Made by a program: the position numbers and the translations under genes. 50,781 nt of DNA, from contig JASEGA010000015.1 in assembly GCA_030018315.1 (NCBI GenBank), forward strand, positions 1-50,781, written 5' to 3'. Each line of letters starts with the position of its first letter. Position 1 is the stretch's first letter. Positions 8,918-17,433 of this stretch are shown piece after piece. This DNA is from a bacterium (GTDB taxonomy: Bacteria > Hydrothermota > UBA3073 > JACQXS01 > JAGMCI01). The notes below the pieces were generated by a model, which was not told where the DNA came from, ran no database searches, and saw only the letters and a list, made by a program, of their open reading frames with translations.

Positions 8918-9790
8918 GGGTTGGGATTATTCTTTCTCACTCTTATAATAATTGAAGCCTTCTACATTCCTAATAGATTAATAAATATAGGTGTCCGTCA
9001 TGGTGCATTGATTGGGGTAGCCATCCTTGCTGTAATTATATGTAAAACTATATTAGCACAGTATAACTTACTTTACTCTACTCGTGGTGTAGTATTTGGT
9101 GCCTCCTATGCAGATGTGCATGCACAAATCTGGGCTTATAGGATATTTGCAATAATTACTTTTGTAGTCCTATTACTACTAATTTTAGGCAAAACACAAA
9201 AATTAGTATCAACTGCACTTGGTAGCTGGGCTGGTGCCTGGCTTATTGTCATAGTGATATACCCAAATTTTGTACAGTATTTTGGGGTGAAGCCAAACGA
9301 ACTGGCACGTGAGTCCCTATATATTAAGAATAACATAGCATTCACTCGCTTAGGTTACAATATTGTAAGCGTAGAGGAGAAAGATTTTAAGCCTGAGCCT
9401 ATCACACCTCTCACAATTAGGCGCAATTCTCCTACTTTTAATAATATTAGGCTATGGGACCCAAGGGCATTACTCAGCACTTATAACCAACTGCAAGAGA
9501 TAAGGTTATACTACCAGTTTGAGAAAGTAGATATAGATAGATACTGGATTGGCGGGAAATATACACAGGTGATGCTTGCACCACGTGAGATAGACCAGTC
9601 CAAATTACCAAAACCATCAAAAACATGGATTAATGAGCGATTCAAATATACCCATGGATATGGGGTTTGCTTAAATCCAGTAAATGAATTTACAGAGGAA
9701 GGCTTCCCTAACCTATTGATAAAAGATATACCACCAAAAAGTGAAATACCAGAACTACAGGTGACCCAACCTGAGATATATTATGGGTGA
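8918..9790 (+). pseudogene. UPF0182 membrane protein, middle fragment (ends at frameshift)
   Basis: Same frame as the preceding fragment. It contains the remaining membrane segments (FLTLIIIEAFYIP, ALIGVAILAVIICK, WAGAWLIVIVIYPNFVQYF) and the start of the large extracytoplasmic domain (FTRLGYNI, NNIRLWDPRALLSTYNQLQEIRLYY, RYWIGGKYTQVMLAPRE). It ends at TGA 9788-9790 within QPEIYYG. One extra G in the GGG run (9784-9786 area) explains the shift, because removing it gives PEIYYGELTYPPVF, as expected for the family. Confidence 0.8.
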
Positions 9791-10946
9791 ACTCACTTAT
9801 CCACCTGTATTTACAAATACACTTACTGAGGAATTTGATTACCCAAAGGGAGACAAAAATGTATACTGTACCTATGAAGGTGATGGTGGAATACCATTAT
9901 TAAACTTTTTGCGTAAATTTGCTTTTGCACTTAGATTTGATGGGATAAAACTTTTATTAGCTAAATATCTAACACCTAAGTCAAGAATAATGTTCAGACG
10001 CCAAATTACTCATAGGGTGCTCCGTATAGCACCATTCTTACGATATGATGCTGACCCATACATTGTGATATCAAAAGAGGGTAAACTATTCTGGTTATGG
10101 GATGCATATACAATATCAAGTAGATTTCCTTATTCAGAAAGATTTGCCTTCCAAGGGGATACAATAAATTATATACGTAACTCAGTAAAAGTTTTAATTG
10201 ACGCTTACAATGGAGGAGTTAAATTCTTTGTCTTTGATACAAAAGACCCAATCATACGCACCTGGTCAAATATATTCCCGTCACTTTTCTTTCCAAAGGC
10301 AGAATTTCCGACCGACTTATTACAGCATTTAAGGTATCCAGAAGATTTGCTATCCCTACAAGCAAGAGTTTATGCAACTTACCATATGACAGACCCAAAT
10401 GTATTCTATAACAAAGAGGACTTATGGAGTATTGCACAGGAAGTATATATTGAACGGACACAACCAATGCTTCCTTATTATGTTATTGTAAAGCTGGATA
10501 AGGAGATTGAGTTTATACAAATGATACCATTTAATCCAGTGGGTAAAAACAACCTTATTGCTTGGCTTGCAGGTAGGTGTGATGGTGAATTCTATGGAAC
10601 ACTTCTGGCATACAAATTCCCTTATGTGGAGCCACTTTATTTGCAGGCTACTGAATCAAGGATGCCAGAGCTTAAGAAAGTAATTGTGGCATCAGGTGAT
10701 AGATTAGTTTGGGCAGATAACTTTTCAGGTGCTATCCACAATTTGATAACTGAGTACAGGGCTCCTGTAACAAAGCGTGAAGAAGTGGGTATTGAGGAAG
10801 TAGGTATTCACGACTTAATTGGGGCTGCACTCATGCACTTCAATCGCTATAAAGAACTGGTTGGCGAAGGTAAGTTTAAAGAGGCAGGTGATGAGCTTTA
10901 CAAATTGGAAGCTACCCTTAAAAGAGCTGCAAAGCAAAGAAAATGA
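9783..10946 (+). pseudogene. UPF0182 membrane protein, C-terminal fragment
   Basis: 387 codons in the frame after the shift: GELTYPPVFTNT, EFDYPKGDKNVYCTYEGDGG and VLRIAPFLRYDADPYIV are family hallmarks, then a C-terminal helix rich in charge (FKEAGDELYKLEATLKRAAKQRK). The ATG at 9783 overlaps the previous fragment by 8 bp and could start translation, but no Shine-Dalgarno sequence is seen. An isolated C-terminal domain would lack its membrane anchor. Family function is not established. Confidence 0.8.
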
Positions 10947-11033
10947 AAAAGTGTAAAATAATCAGTAAGTGAAAATACAGACCCTCCATTTGAAGTAAGT
11001 AGGCATCCCTCAACCTGAAAACGAATTTAAAGC

Positions 11034-11061
11034 TTGACTTTCAAGTACGACTTTATATAAT
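11034..11061 (+). promoter_or_regulatory. Promoter of tRNA-Gln
   Basis: TTGACT (11034-11039), a 16-bp spacer and a consensus TATAAT (11056-11061), with the mature tRNA starting 12 nt downstream. Confidence 0.7.
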
Positions 11062-11073
11062 ATTTACAAGGTT

Positions 11074-11145
11074 TGGGGGGTCGTCCAATTGGCAGGACAC
11101 AGGACTCTGGATCCTGGTATTGGGGTTCGAATCCCTACCCCCCAG
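11074..11145 (+). tRNA. tRNA-Gln (anticodon CTG)
   Basis: 72 nt cloverleaf. The acceptor stem TGGGGGG pairs with CCCCCCA and the discriminator is G. The D arm is GTCC/GGAC, the anticodon stem CAGGA/TCCTG with loop CTCTGGA (CTG at 34-36, decoding CAG), and the T loop TTCGAAT has a 5-bp stem containing one G-T pair. CCA is not encoded. It is the only tRNA seen, standing between the UPF0182 remnant and the ybbR-like gene. Confidence 0.95.
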
Positions 11146-11218
11146 ATAACAAAATTAAATATATTTTACTTATAATTTTTATTGCAATTTTTAAATTTTA
11201 TATTAAAGTTTAATTACT

Positions 11219-11878
11219 ATGCCGAAGTGGGTAACTGTGAATTTGGGAATAAAAATTCTATCATTTTTTATTGCCCTACTTATTTGGTTCTATGTTATAA
11301 CTGAGAGGGTATATGAAGAAATACTTACAGTACCTGTAATTTGCACTCATTTAAGAGAAGGGCTAGTTTTTACTAAACCGTTACCAGCATCAGTCAAAGT
11401 AAAAATTAAAGGAAAAGGTAAAGAACTTATAAGATTGAGATTTGGAGAAAGTGTTAAGATATCTTTGGATTTCAGTGAGGCAAAGCTTGGCTGGAGTCGT
11501 ATTGAGTTTAAAAAGGAAGATGTCAGCCTCCCTTACTGGTCTAAAATTGAAGTAATAGATGAGCCAACTCCAAATAGCTTTGTTGTCCGAATTGACAAAA
11601 AAGTTAGGAAGTGGGTTAAAATTGTCCCCCGCCTGCCAAAGAACTTGTTCGGCGAGCAGGCAAATTTGATTCCTATATATGAGGCTGAAATAGTTCCAAG
11701 AATGATAGAAATTTCAGGTGGAAGTGCAGACATTCATCCTATATCTATACTTCACACAGAGGAAATAGTTACACACCATGAGCCTCCAGAGACATTGAAA
11801 GTAAAGATTGAAGTCCCAGATGGCGCAAAAGCATCTGTTGATTCTGTTACTGTAATCCTAAAAAAGAAGGAATTATAA
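11219..11878 (+). CDS. YbbR/CdaR-like domain protein
   Basis: 219 aa. One N-terminal membrane anchor (LGIKILSFFIALLIWFYVI, ~9-27) with the LWFYV signature is followed by two YbbR-type beta domains (VPVICTHLREGL, PASVKVKIKGKGKEL; then KWVKIVPRLP). In Firmicutes CdaR regulates the diadenylate cyclase CdaA next door, but no CdaA gene is here, so the role is open. Residues 138-148 (RLPKNLFGEQA) come from an in-frame palindrome inserted in the second domain. The stop overlaps the beginning of tsaD. Confidence 0.75.
   Translation: MPKWVTVNLGIKILSFFIALLIWFYVITERVYEEILTVPVICTHLREGLVFTKPLPASVKVKIKGKGKELIRLRFGESVKISLDFSEAKLGWSRIEFKKEDVSLPYWSKIEVIDEPTPNSFVVRIDKKVRKWVKIVPRLPKNLFGEQANLIPIYEAEIVPRMIEISGGSADIHPISILHTEEIVTHHEPPETLKVKIEVPDGAKASVDSVTVILKKKEL
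11631..11661. repeat. In-frame palindromic element in the YbbR-like gene
   Basis: Outer arms GCCTGC (11631-11636) and GCAGGC (11656-11661), inner arms GAAC/GTTC around TT, with an internal loop of CAAA/GGCGA. It encodes LPKNLFGEQA in frame. Confidence 0.7.
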
Positions 11879-12867
11879 CAGTTATTGGTATCGATACTTC
11901 TTGCGACGATACCTCTGCTGCTTGTATAAGAGGTAAGCAAATCCTATCAAATATTGTCTTTTCACAGCTATTTCATTCCAGATATGGAGGTGTGGTACCC
12001 GAACTTGCCTCAAGAGATCATATTAAAAATATCGTCCCTGTGGTAGAGGAGGCACTTAAACCTGTAAATCTATCGGAGCTAAATGGTATTGGAGTAACTT
12101 ACGGACCCGGTCTCATCGGCTCCTTACTTATTGGGCTTTCGTTTGCAAAATCGATTAGTTATGTACTTAGGATTCCATTTTATGGGGTAAACCACATTGA
12201 AGGTCACATATTCTCTTTATTTATTGAGAGAGAGATTAAAACACCATTTGTTGCACTTATAGTATCAGGTGCACATACAGAACTTATACTTGTAAAAAGG
12301 AAAGGGAATTATAAACTTATAGGCACTACTTTAGATGATGCAGCTGGTGAGTCATTTGATAAGGTTGCAAGACTGCTCGGTTTCACCTATCCTGGTGGTC
12401 CGGTGATTGAAAAACTTGCTCTCAGTGGCAATCGTCAAGCAATAAGGTTTCCGAGAGCCGAAGTTGCTGGGTATGATTTTAGCTTTAGTGGACTTAAGAC
12501 AGCTGTTCTTTATTACCTAAAGAAATGCAAAGCACAAAATATAAAATATAAAACTGCAGAGCTCTCAGATATAGCTGCTAGTTTTCAGGAGGCAGCTATT
12601 GATTCACTTGTAGATAAACTGATGGCTGCAGCAACCAGTTTTAAGATACCAAGAGTTGGAGTAGCTGGTGGTGTAGCAGCAAACTCAAGGCTTAGAGAGA
12701 AGTTAAAGGAGGTTGGAGAAGCTAAGGAAATAGAGGTATATTTTCCTAAAAGAGAATTTTGTACAGATAACGGAGTGATGATAGCTGTTTGTGCCCAATA
12801 CTATCTCAGCAAAGGTAAGACGTCAGAGTTCTCACTTAAGGCAAATCCCGGTGCATCGCTTGTATGA
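11872..12867 (+). CDS. tsaD: tRNA N6-adenosine threonylcarbamoyltransferase
   Basis: TsaD transfers the threonylcarbamoyl group to A37 of ANN-decoding tRNAs. The family N-terminus VIGIDTSCDDTSAAC is encoded from 11881, and the metal-binding HxxxH is in NHIEGHIFSL. GESFDKVARLLG, YPGGPVIEKLA and FSFSGLKTAVLYY are also typical. No ATG, GTG or TTG exists in frame between the upstream stop (11839) and this block. The next GTG (11986) would remove the ATP-binding strand. I therefore place the start at ATT 11872 (or ATA 11875) behind GAAGG, overlapping the ybbR-like stop, which gives 331 aa, the normal length. The gene overlaps the following acyltransferase by ATGA. Confidence 0.9.
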   Translation: MITVIGIDTSCDDTSAACIRGKQILSNIVFSQLFHSRYGGVVPELASRDHIKNIVPVVEEALKPVNLSELNGIGVTYGPGLIGSLLIGLSFAKSISYVLRIPFYGVNHIEGHIFSLFIEREIKTPFVALIVSGAHTELILVKRKGNYKLIGTTLDDAAGESFDKVARLLGFTYPGGPVIEKLALSGNRQAIRFPRAEVAGYDFSFSGLKTAVLYYLKKCKAQNIKYKTAELSDIAASFQEAAIDSLVDKLMAAATSFKIPRVGVAGGVAANSRLREKLKEVGEAKEIEVYFPKREFCTDNGVMIAVCAQYYLSKGKTSEFSLKANPGASLV

Positions 12868-13730
12868 AATATTATCTCATAAGAATTGGGATTATCCTAA
12901 AGAAAATACTACCTAATTTTTTAGCCTACTTAATTGCAATTACACTTGGCTATTTAGCTTATGTCATACTTGCACAAAGGAGAAAAATTCTTACACAAAA
13001 TATTAAACATCTTGTAGGCTCAAATAAATTGATAGGGACACGCCATGGCGTGTCCCTACTTGTAAAAGAGACATTCGTAAATTTTGCACTCGATTATATG
13101 AACTTTCTTGCTATACCATCAATGTCAATTACTCAAATAAAAGGAATTGGTAAAGCCCAAGGGACTTCTAATCTTGACAAAGCTCTATCACTTAAAAGAG
13201 GAGTAATCCTTGTAAGCGCGCATATTGGAGCTTGGGACCTCGCAGGTTGTTTCCTTACAGCAGTCGGTTATCCAACAATTACTATTGCAGAATCAAAAGG
13301 ACCGGGTGAAAAAATGTTCAAATTATATTCAAGACTGAGGGGAAAAACAGGTATGGAAGTTATCCGATTAGAAGATAGAGATGTTACAAATAGGGTGATA
13401 GAAAAATTGAAACAAAATAAAATACTCACTTTATTAGGAGATAGGGACTTAACAGGAAAAGGAGTAAAGGTAAAATTCTTGGGTAGCGAATATTTACTTC
13501 CAAAAGGACCTGCTTTATTATCTCTAAGATACGAAATTCCTATAGTTACAGGTTACTTTTTAAAAAAGAGGAAATGGTATACAGGAGTGATAGAACCTCA
13601 AATTGATTTTGTAAGAAGTGGTAATCTTAAAGAGGATATTAAGTGTTTAACTCAACTTATAGCAGAAAGATTAGAAATTGGAATAAAAACCTACCCAACT
13701 CAATGGTATGTATTTCAAATGAACTGGTAA
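12864..13730 (+). CDS. Lipid A biosynthesis-type lauroyl/myristoyl acyltransferase (LPLAT family)
   Basis: 288 aa. N-terminal membrane anchor (~16-37). The catalytic HxxxxD is H120-D125 in SAHIGAWDLAG, with the substrate block GDRDLTGKGVKVKFLG and PKGPALLSLRYEIPIV downstream, as in LpxL/HtrB enzymes that acylate lipid A at the inner membrane. It overlaps tsaD by 4 bp, so translation is probably coupled. Residues 59-65 (TRHGVSL) come from a 24-bp perfect palindrome in frame. The same heptapeptide occurs in CoaE of this window. Confidence 0.85.
   Translation: MKYYLIRIGIILKKILPNFLAYLIAITLGYLAYVILAQRRKILTQNIKHLVGSNKLIGTRHGVSLLVKETFVNFALDYMNFLAIPSMSITQIKGIGKAQGTSNLDKALSLKRGVILVSAHIGAWDLAGCFLTAVGYPTITIAESKGPGEKMFKLYSRLRGKTGMEVIRLEDRDVTNRVIEKLKQNKILTLLGDRDLTGKGVKVKFLGSEYLLPKGPALLSLRYEIPIVTGYFLKKRKWYTGVIEPQIDFVRSGNLKEDIKCLTQLIAERLEIGIKTYPTQWYVFQMNW
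13034..13057. repeat. 24-bp perfect palindrome (half AGGGACACGCCA) in the LPLAT gene
   Basis: A perfect dyad centred on CCATGG, inserted in frame and coding for TRHGVSL. A 20-bp perfect copy of the same element lies in coaE at 25835-25854, read in the same frame. Confidence 0.9.
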
Positions 13731-13733
13731 ACT

Positions 13734-14525
13734 ATGTTACCAATCCTACTTTATCATGAGGTAACTGACTTCGACTTTAGTGGAACTTGGGTAACACCAC
13801 ACCAATTTGAGTCCCAAATGCGATACTTACACAAAAATGGATATACTACTATAACTCCATATGAAATTATCTCCACAGGATCCTTCGGAAATTCTAAATC
13901 TTCAATCCACAATTCCAACATATTAATCACCTTTGATGACGGCTATGAATCTTTTTATTACAAGGCGTTACCTATTCTACTAAGATACGGATTTAGGGCT
14001 ACAATTTTTGTAGTCACTAATTACATTGGAAGGGAGAATCTATGGGATGTAAGTATAGGGAGGAGAAGACGTCACATTAGTTTGGCTCAGTTAGATGAAC
14101 TTAAAAAATACGGCTTCATAATCGGGTCACATACAAGGATGCACCCGGACCTTACAAAAATCAGACTTAATCAAGCAAAAGATGAGATATTAAATTCAAA
14201 ACTTGAACTTGAAGATAAATTAGGCAGTAAAGTAGATTTTATATCATATCCATTTGGTAGGTACAATGCCACAATTCTTGACCTTGTAAAGGAAGCCGGC
14301 TACAGGCTATCGTTTACATCAAATCCTTTTGTAAATTCAAAGTCGGTATTAGGAAGAATGGGTGTATATATAATTGACAGCTTAGCAAATTTCAAGTCAA
14401 AGCTATACAAAAAGGATAGTGTATATCGCACATTTGAGGCTACAAAATCAGTAGTTATAAATTCGCTATCACCCGGCACATGGATATGGAAAACATTGAA
14501 TCCTTTTTCAAAAGGGTGCATCTAA
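13734..14525 (+). CDS. NodB-fold polysaccharide deacetylase
   Basis: 263 aa. MLPILLYHEV start, metal-binding TFDDGY (D68-D69) and HTRMHPDL (H133, H137), plus SYPFGRYN near 185-195: the NodB homology domain of carbohydrate esterase family 4. It probably removes acetyl groups from a cell-surface polysaccharide or glycolipid. No signal peptide is seen. It begins 3 bp after the LPLAT stop, so it belongs to the same operon. A Ser/Asn-rich insert (TGSFGNSKSSIHNSN, ~48-62) lies just before the catalytic motif and looks like low-complexity repeat DNA. The last ~25 residues differ from the core domain. Confidence 0.85.
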   Translation: MLPILLYHEVTDFDFSGTWVTPHQFESQMRYLHKNGYTTITPYEIISTGSFGNSKSSIHNSNILITFDDGYESFYYKALPILLRYGFRATIFVVTNYIGRENLWDVSIGRRRRHISLAQLDELKKYGFIIGSHTRMHPDLTKIRLNQAKDEILNSKLELEDKLGSKVDFISYPFGRYNATILDLVKEAGYRLSFTSNPFVNSKSVLGRMGVYIIDSLANFKSKLYKKDSVYRTFEATKSVVINSLSPGTWIWKTLNPFSKGCI

Positions 14526-14544
14526 ACTTGCAGGAGGTGATAAT

Positions 14545-14994
14545 ATGGACAGGAAGTATCATCCATTGACAGAGTTTAGAGGAGTTGAAGATATAGTGGA
14601 CAGGACACTTTGGCGCTTTTTCTCAGATTTCTTTCCTGGTAGGTGGAGGAGACCGTGGGCAGAGGAAATAGCACCTGCATGTGACCTCATTGATAGGGGA
14701 GACCACCTTCTACTACGAGCTGAAGTACCTGGACTTAAAAAAGAGGATTTAGAGATATCTGTGGATGAGAGTTCTATTAGTTTAAAAGGTGAGATAAAGA
14801 AAAGTACTGAGGAGAAAGGTGAAACCTATTATCGGAGCGAGCGAAGTTACGGCTCATTCTCAAGGAGTATCACTTTTCCTACCGAAATAGACTCAAGTAA
14901 GACAGATGCTACCCTAAAAGACGGTATTCTTGAAGTTAAACTACCAAAGAAGAAAGAGAAGATAGCAAAGAAGGTTGAGATTAAGATTAAGTAG
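14545..14994 (+). CDS. Hsp20/alpha-crystallin small heat-shock protein
   Basis: 149 aa. An alpha-crystallin domain from ~45 to 140 (DRGDHLLLRAEVPGLKKEDL, GSFSRSITFPTEID) ends in the GILEVKLPK motif, followed by a Lys-rich tail. It acts as an ATP-independent holdase. A good AGGAGGTGA lies 7 nt before the ATG. A strong hairpin-plus-T terminator follows, so this gene ends the unit. No CIRCE-like operator is seen upstream. Confidence 0.95.
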   Translation: MDRKYHPLTEFRGVEDIVDRTLWRFFSDFFPGRWRRPWAEEIAPACDLIDRGDHLLLRAEVPGLKKEDLEISVDESSISLKGEIKKSTEEKGETYYRSERSYGSFSRSITFPTEIDSSKTDATLKDGILEVKLPKKKEKIAKKVEIKIK

Positions 14995-15016
14995 GGGTTT
15001 GATTAATCAAACCCCT
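14993..15016. repeat. 24-bp perfect palindrome (half AGGGGTTTGATT) at the hsp20 stop codon
   Basis: It overlaps the TAG stop (14992-14994). The same element, as 18-20 bp of dyad, lies inside two coding sequences at 31421-31440 and 33927-33946, where it encodes GLINQT. Confidence 0.9.
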
Positions 15017-15027
15017 ATAATTTGGGA

Positions 15028-15058
15028 CTGGGCAATGAATTCCATTGCCCAGCTTTTA
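15028..15058 (+). terminator. Rho-independent terminator after hsp20
   Basis: A perfect 10-bp stem CTGGGCAATG (15028-15037) / CATTGCCCAG (15043-15052) with a 5-nt loop, followed by CTTTTATTT. Confidence 0.8.
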
Positions 15059-15069
15059 TTTAATAATGC

Positions 15070-15098
15070 TTGACTAACTTGTATTGTTATAATACAAT
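15070..15098 (+). promoter_or_regulatory. Promoter with overlapping dyad operator upstream of phosphomannomutase
   Basis: TTGACT (15070-15075), a 17-bp spacer and TACAAT (15093-15098). The inverted repeat TTGTATT-GTTAT-AATACAA (15079-15097) covers the spacer and -10 box, as an operator would. A TATAAT at 15088 is an alternative -10 but is too close to this -35. Confidence 0.5.
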
Positions 15099-15117
15099 TG
15101 AATATGGTGTATGAATT

Positions 15118-16500
15118 ATGAGAGGATTGGTGTTAAATCCAAATATATTTAGAGCATATGATATAAGGGGGGTTGCAGATGTAGACCTCACAGATGATGT
15201 TGTATATAGACTGGGTCAAGCTTACGGAACATATATAAACTCAAATCTCAAATCTCAAATCTCAAATCTCAAAGTGGGAGTTGGACAGGATGTAAGGATA
15301 TCATCACCAAGAATAGCTAAATCACTTATTCGTGGAATACTGGATACAGGAGTAGATGTTGTTGACCTCGGTGTTATACCGACTCCTATTTTATACTTTT
15401 CTACCTTTTATTATAATTACGCTGGTGGCATAATGGTAACAGGGAGTCATAATCCTAAGGAATATAATGGATTCAAGATACTCAAAGGGAAAGAAACTAT
15501 TTATGGAAATGAGATACAAAAACTCAAAACCGTAATGGAGGAAGGCAATTTTATAAAAGGCAAAGGTAAGTTAATTAAGCACAACCCTGTCTTAGATTAT
15601 ATAAATTTAGTCAAAAGTAAAGTAAAAATCAAACACACAAAGAAACTTGTAATTGACCCAGGTAATGGGACCTGTGGTCCGGTTGCATATCGCATTTTCC
15701 GTGAACTTGCCTGTGATATAGAATGTATTTATTGTGAGCCGGATGGTAATTTTCCTGCCCATTTACCTGACCCTACAATTCCTGAATATATGGAGGACTT
15801 AATAAAGAGAGTACGTACTACACAGTCAGATTTTGGCATAGGCTACGATGGTGATGGCGACCGTATAGGGGTTGTGGATGAGCTTGGTAACATAATATGG
15901 GGTGATAAATTACTCGCTCTATTTGCAAAAGATGTATTAAAGGAACACCACGGTGCCCCAATCATATTTGAAGTTAAGTGTTCTGATGGCCTTGTAGAAT
16001 ATATAAAATCTATGGGTGGCTTACCAATTATGTGGAAGACTGGGCACTCATTTATAAAAGCAAAAATGAAGGTAGAAAAATCACCACTCGCAGGTGAGAT
16101 GTCAGGTCATATGTTTTTTGCTGACAACTACTACGGTTACGATGATGCAATATTTGCATCAATGAGACTGCTTGAAATACTGTCAAATGAAAAAAGAACT
16201 CTATCAGACCTTATAACTGAAATCCCATACTATTACTCAACACCGGAAATTCGTGTAGACTCCAAAGATGAATTAAAATTTAAACTCGTAAATTTGCTAA
16301 AGGATCATTTTAAATCCCATTACCCAGTTATAGATATAGATGGTGTAAGGATAAAGTTTACAGATGGCTGGGCTCTTGTACGTGCATCAAATACACAGCC
16401 CGTTCTTGTCATGAGGTTTGAGGCAAAAACTAAAGAAAGACTCGCACAAATAAAGAAAGAAGTAATTGACAAGTTATCTGAAATCCAACCCAATAGGTAA
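15118..16500 (+). CDS. Phosphomannomutase/phosphoglucomutase (alpha-D-phosphohexomutase)
   Basis: 460 aa with the four-domain phosphohexomutase layout: FRAYDIRG at the N-terminus, active-site phosphoserine S110 in TGSHNPKEYNGFK, metal loop DGDGDR (244-249), sugar-binding GEMSGHMFF (~325-333) and phosphate-binding RASNTQPVLVMRFEA near the end. It interconverts hexose 1- and 6-phosphates for surface glycan synthesis; AlgC/ManB-type specificity cannot be decided. Residues 41-52 (NSNLKSQISNLK) are encoded by about five copies of a 7-bp repeat, so slippage would shift the frame 40 codons into the gene. It has its own promoter with an overlapping dyad. Confidence 0.9.
   Translation: MRGLVLNPNIFRAYDIRGVADVDLTDDVVYRLGQAYGTYINSNLKSQISNLKVGVGQDVRISSPRIAKSLIRGILDTGVDVVDLGVIPTPILYFSTFYYNYAGGIMVTGSHNPKEYNGFKILKGKETIYGNEIQKLKTVMEEGNFIKGKGKLIKHNPVLDYINLVKSKVKIKHTKKLVIDPGNGTCGPVAYRIFRELACDIECIYCEPDGNFPAHLPDPTIPEYMEDLIKRVRTTQSDFGIGYDGDGDRIGVVDELGNIIWGDKLLALFAKDVLKEHHGAPIIFEVKCSDGLVEYIKSMGGLPIMWKTGHSFIKAKMKVEKSPLAGEMSGHMFFADNYYGYDDAIFASMRLLEILSNEKRTLSDLITEIPYYYSTPEIRVDSKDELKFKLVNLLKDHFKSHYPVIDIDGVRIKFTDGWALVRASNTQPVLVMRFEAKTKERLAQIKKEVIDKLSEIQPNR
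15241..15273 (+). repeat. Heptanucleotide tandem repeat (TCAAATC)~4.7 inside the phosphohexomutase gene
   Basis: Four full TCAAATC units plus TCAAA at 15241-15273. The unit length is not a multiple of three. Confidence 0.9.
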
Positions 16501-16517
16501 TCTTCTATCACAAAATA

Positions 16518-16859
16518 TCAACTAATATTTGTATCTATCCGTATTGTTGGTACATCCCCCCATATACGCTCAAGTCCATAGTAGTCACGTGCTTCTCTTA
16601 AGAAGATGTGGACTACTACATCTAAGTAATCTAATAAAATCCAATACCCGTGTGAATAACCTTCAAGATGCCACGGGGAGCCAATTTTTTCTTCAATACT
16701 CCTTGCAAGTGCTTTTGAGTGAATCTCTGAACTCGCTGTACACACAACAAAATAATTGGTTATGTCTGTTACTTTAGCAAGGTTCATAATTACAATATCT
16801 TCTGCTTTCTTAGCTTGTAAAGTGTTAGCTATAGATTGTGCTACCTTCTTTGGACTCAC
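16518..16859 (-). CDS. rsfS: Ribosomal silencing factor RsfS
   Basis: 113 aa, full length. AEDIVIMNLAKVTDITNYFVVCTASS and GYWILLDYLDVVVHIFLREARDYYGLERIWGD are diagnostic for the RsfS/Iojap family, which binds uL14 and blocks subunit joining during starvation. It starts at GTG 16859, overlapping the stop of the upstream LytR_C gene by 4 bp (GTGA). This is the same rsfS/lytR_C pairing seen in many bacteria. Confidence 0.95.
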   Translation of the reverse strand: MSPKKVAQSIANTLQAKKAEDIVIMNLAKVTDITNYFVVCTASSEIHSKALARSIEEKIGSPWHLEGYSHGYWILLDYLDVVVHIFLREARDYYGLERIWGDVPTIRIDTNIS

Positions 16860-17362
16860 TTAGGATAGAGAAGACTTGAAGCCCTTTTTATTTCTTTAAT
16901 TTCTTTAAAATCATTTCCAAGCACTACGGTTACTTCCAGCAGTTGTAGTGGATGCGGTTCAAAGCTAACTTTACCTTGCCGCAATGCCCTCCTTACAAAG
17001 CTTGCACTCTCAAGACTCGGATTTATTCTATCAAGTATTACTGTACTTTCTACTTCACGATTGGCATCCTCATACCCAATAATATCAAATCCTTTGGAAC
17101 GTAAGAAATTGGCTGTCCGCTTTGCAAGCCCAGCCCTGTTGGTACCATTCAAAACCTCTACCCGTATTTTGCTTATCGTCTCTTTACTTGCTATGAGCCA
17201 ACTTTTTACAAAACTTCTACCTGTTGAAATTAAGTAAACAATACAAAAAATGCCTATAAGTAGGAGAATTAAAGCCTGTAGTTTGTCTTTTAGTTTTGGA
17301 ATATCACTAAGCTTAAGCGCATACTTACGCAGTTCTTTGATTTCTTTTTTAGAATGCTGCAT
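16856..17362 (-). CDS. LytR C-terminal (LytR_C) domain protein
   Basis: 168 aa. A single membrane segment (LQALILLLIGIFCIVYLIS, ~28-46) is followed by an external LytR_C domain (IRVEVLNGTNRAGLAKRTANF, LRSKGFDIIGYEDAN, VVLGNDFKEI). The LCP phosphotransferase domain that often precedes LytR_C is absent; the LytR_C domain alone with a membrane anchor is a known arrangement upstream of rsfS. Probably envelope-associated. Confidence 0.8.
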   Translation of the reverse strand: MQHSKKEIKELRKYALKLSDIPKLKDKLQALILLLIGIFCIVYLISTGRSFVKSWLIASKETISKIRVEVLNGTNRAGLAKRTANFLRSKGFDIIGYEDANREVESTVILDRINPSLESASFVRRALRQGKVSFEPHPLQLLEVTVVLGNDFKEIKEIKRASSLLYPK

Positions 17363-17377
17363 TCTCTAATATGCATT

Positions 17378-17433
17378 AACCGCAGATAGACGCAGATTTG
17401 ATTATCTGTATTCATCAGCGTTTATCAGCGGTT
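17378..17433. repeat. Inverted repeat AACCGCAGATAGACGC...GCGTTTATCAGCGGTT
   Basis: A 56-bp imperfect dyad spanning the 3' end of the pyrophosphorylase gene. A relative (AACCACAGATACACGC...GCGTTCATCTGCGGTT) lies at 42207-42273. The last ~10 codons of the upstream gene, including its TAA, lie in this element. Confidence 0.75.

Noticed and set aside
9783-9790. Programmed frameshift in UPF0182
   Set aside because: No slippery heptamer or downstream pseudoknot was recognised; an extra G in a G run explains it.
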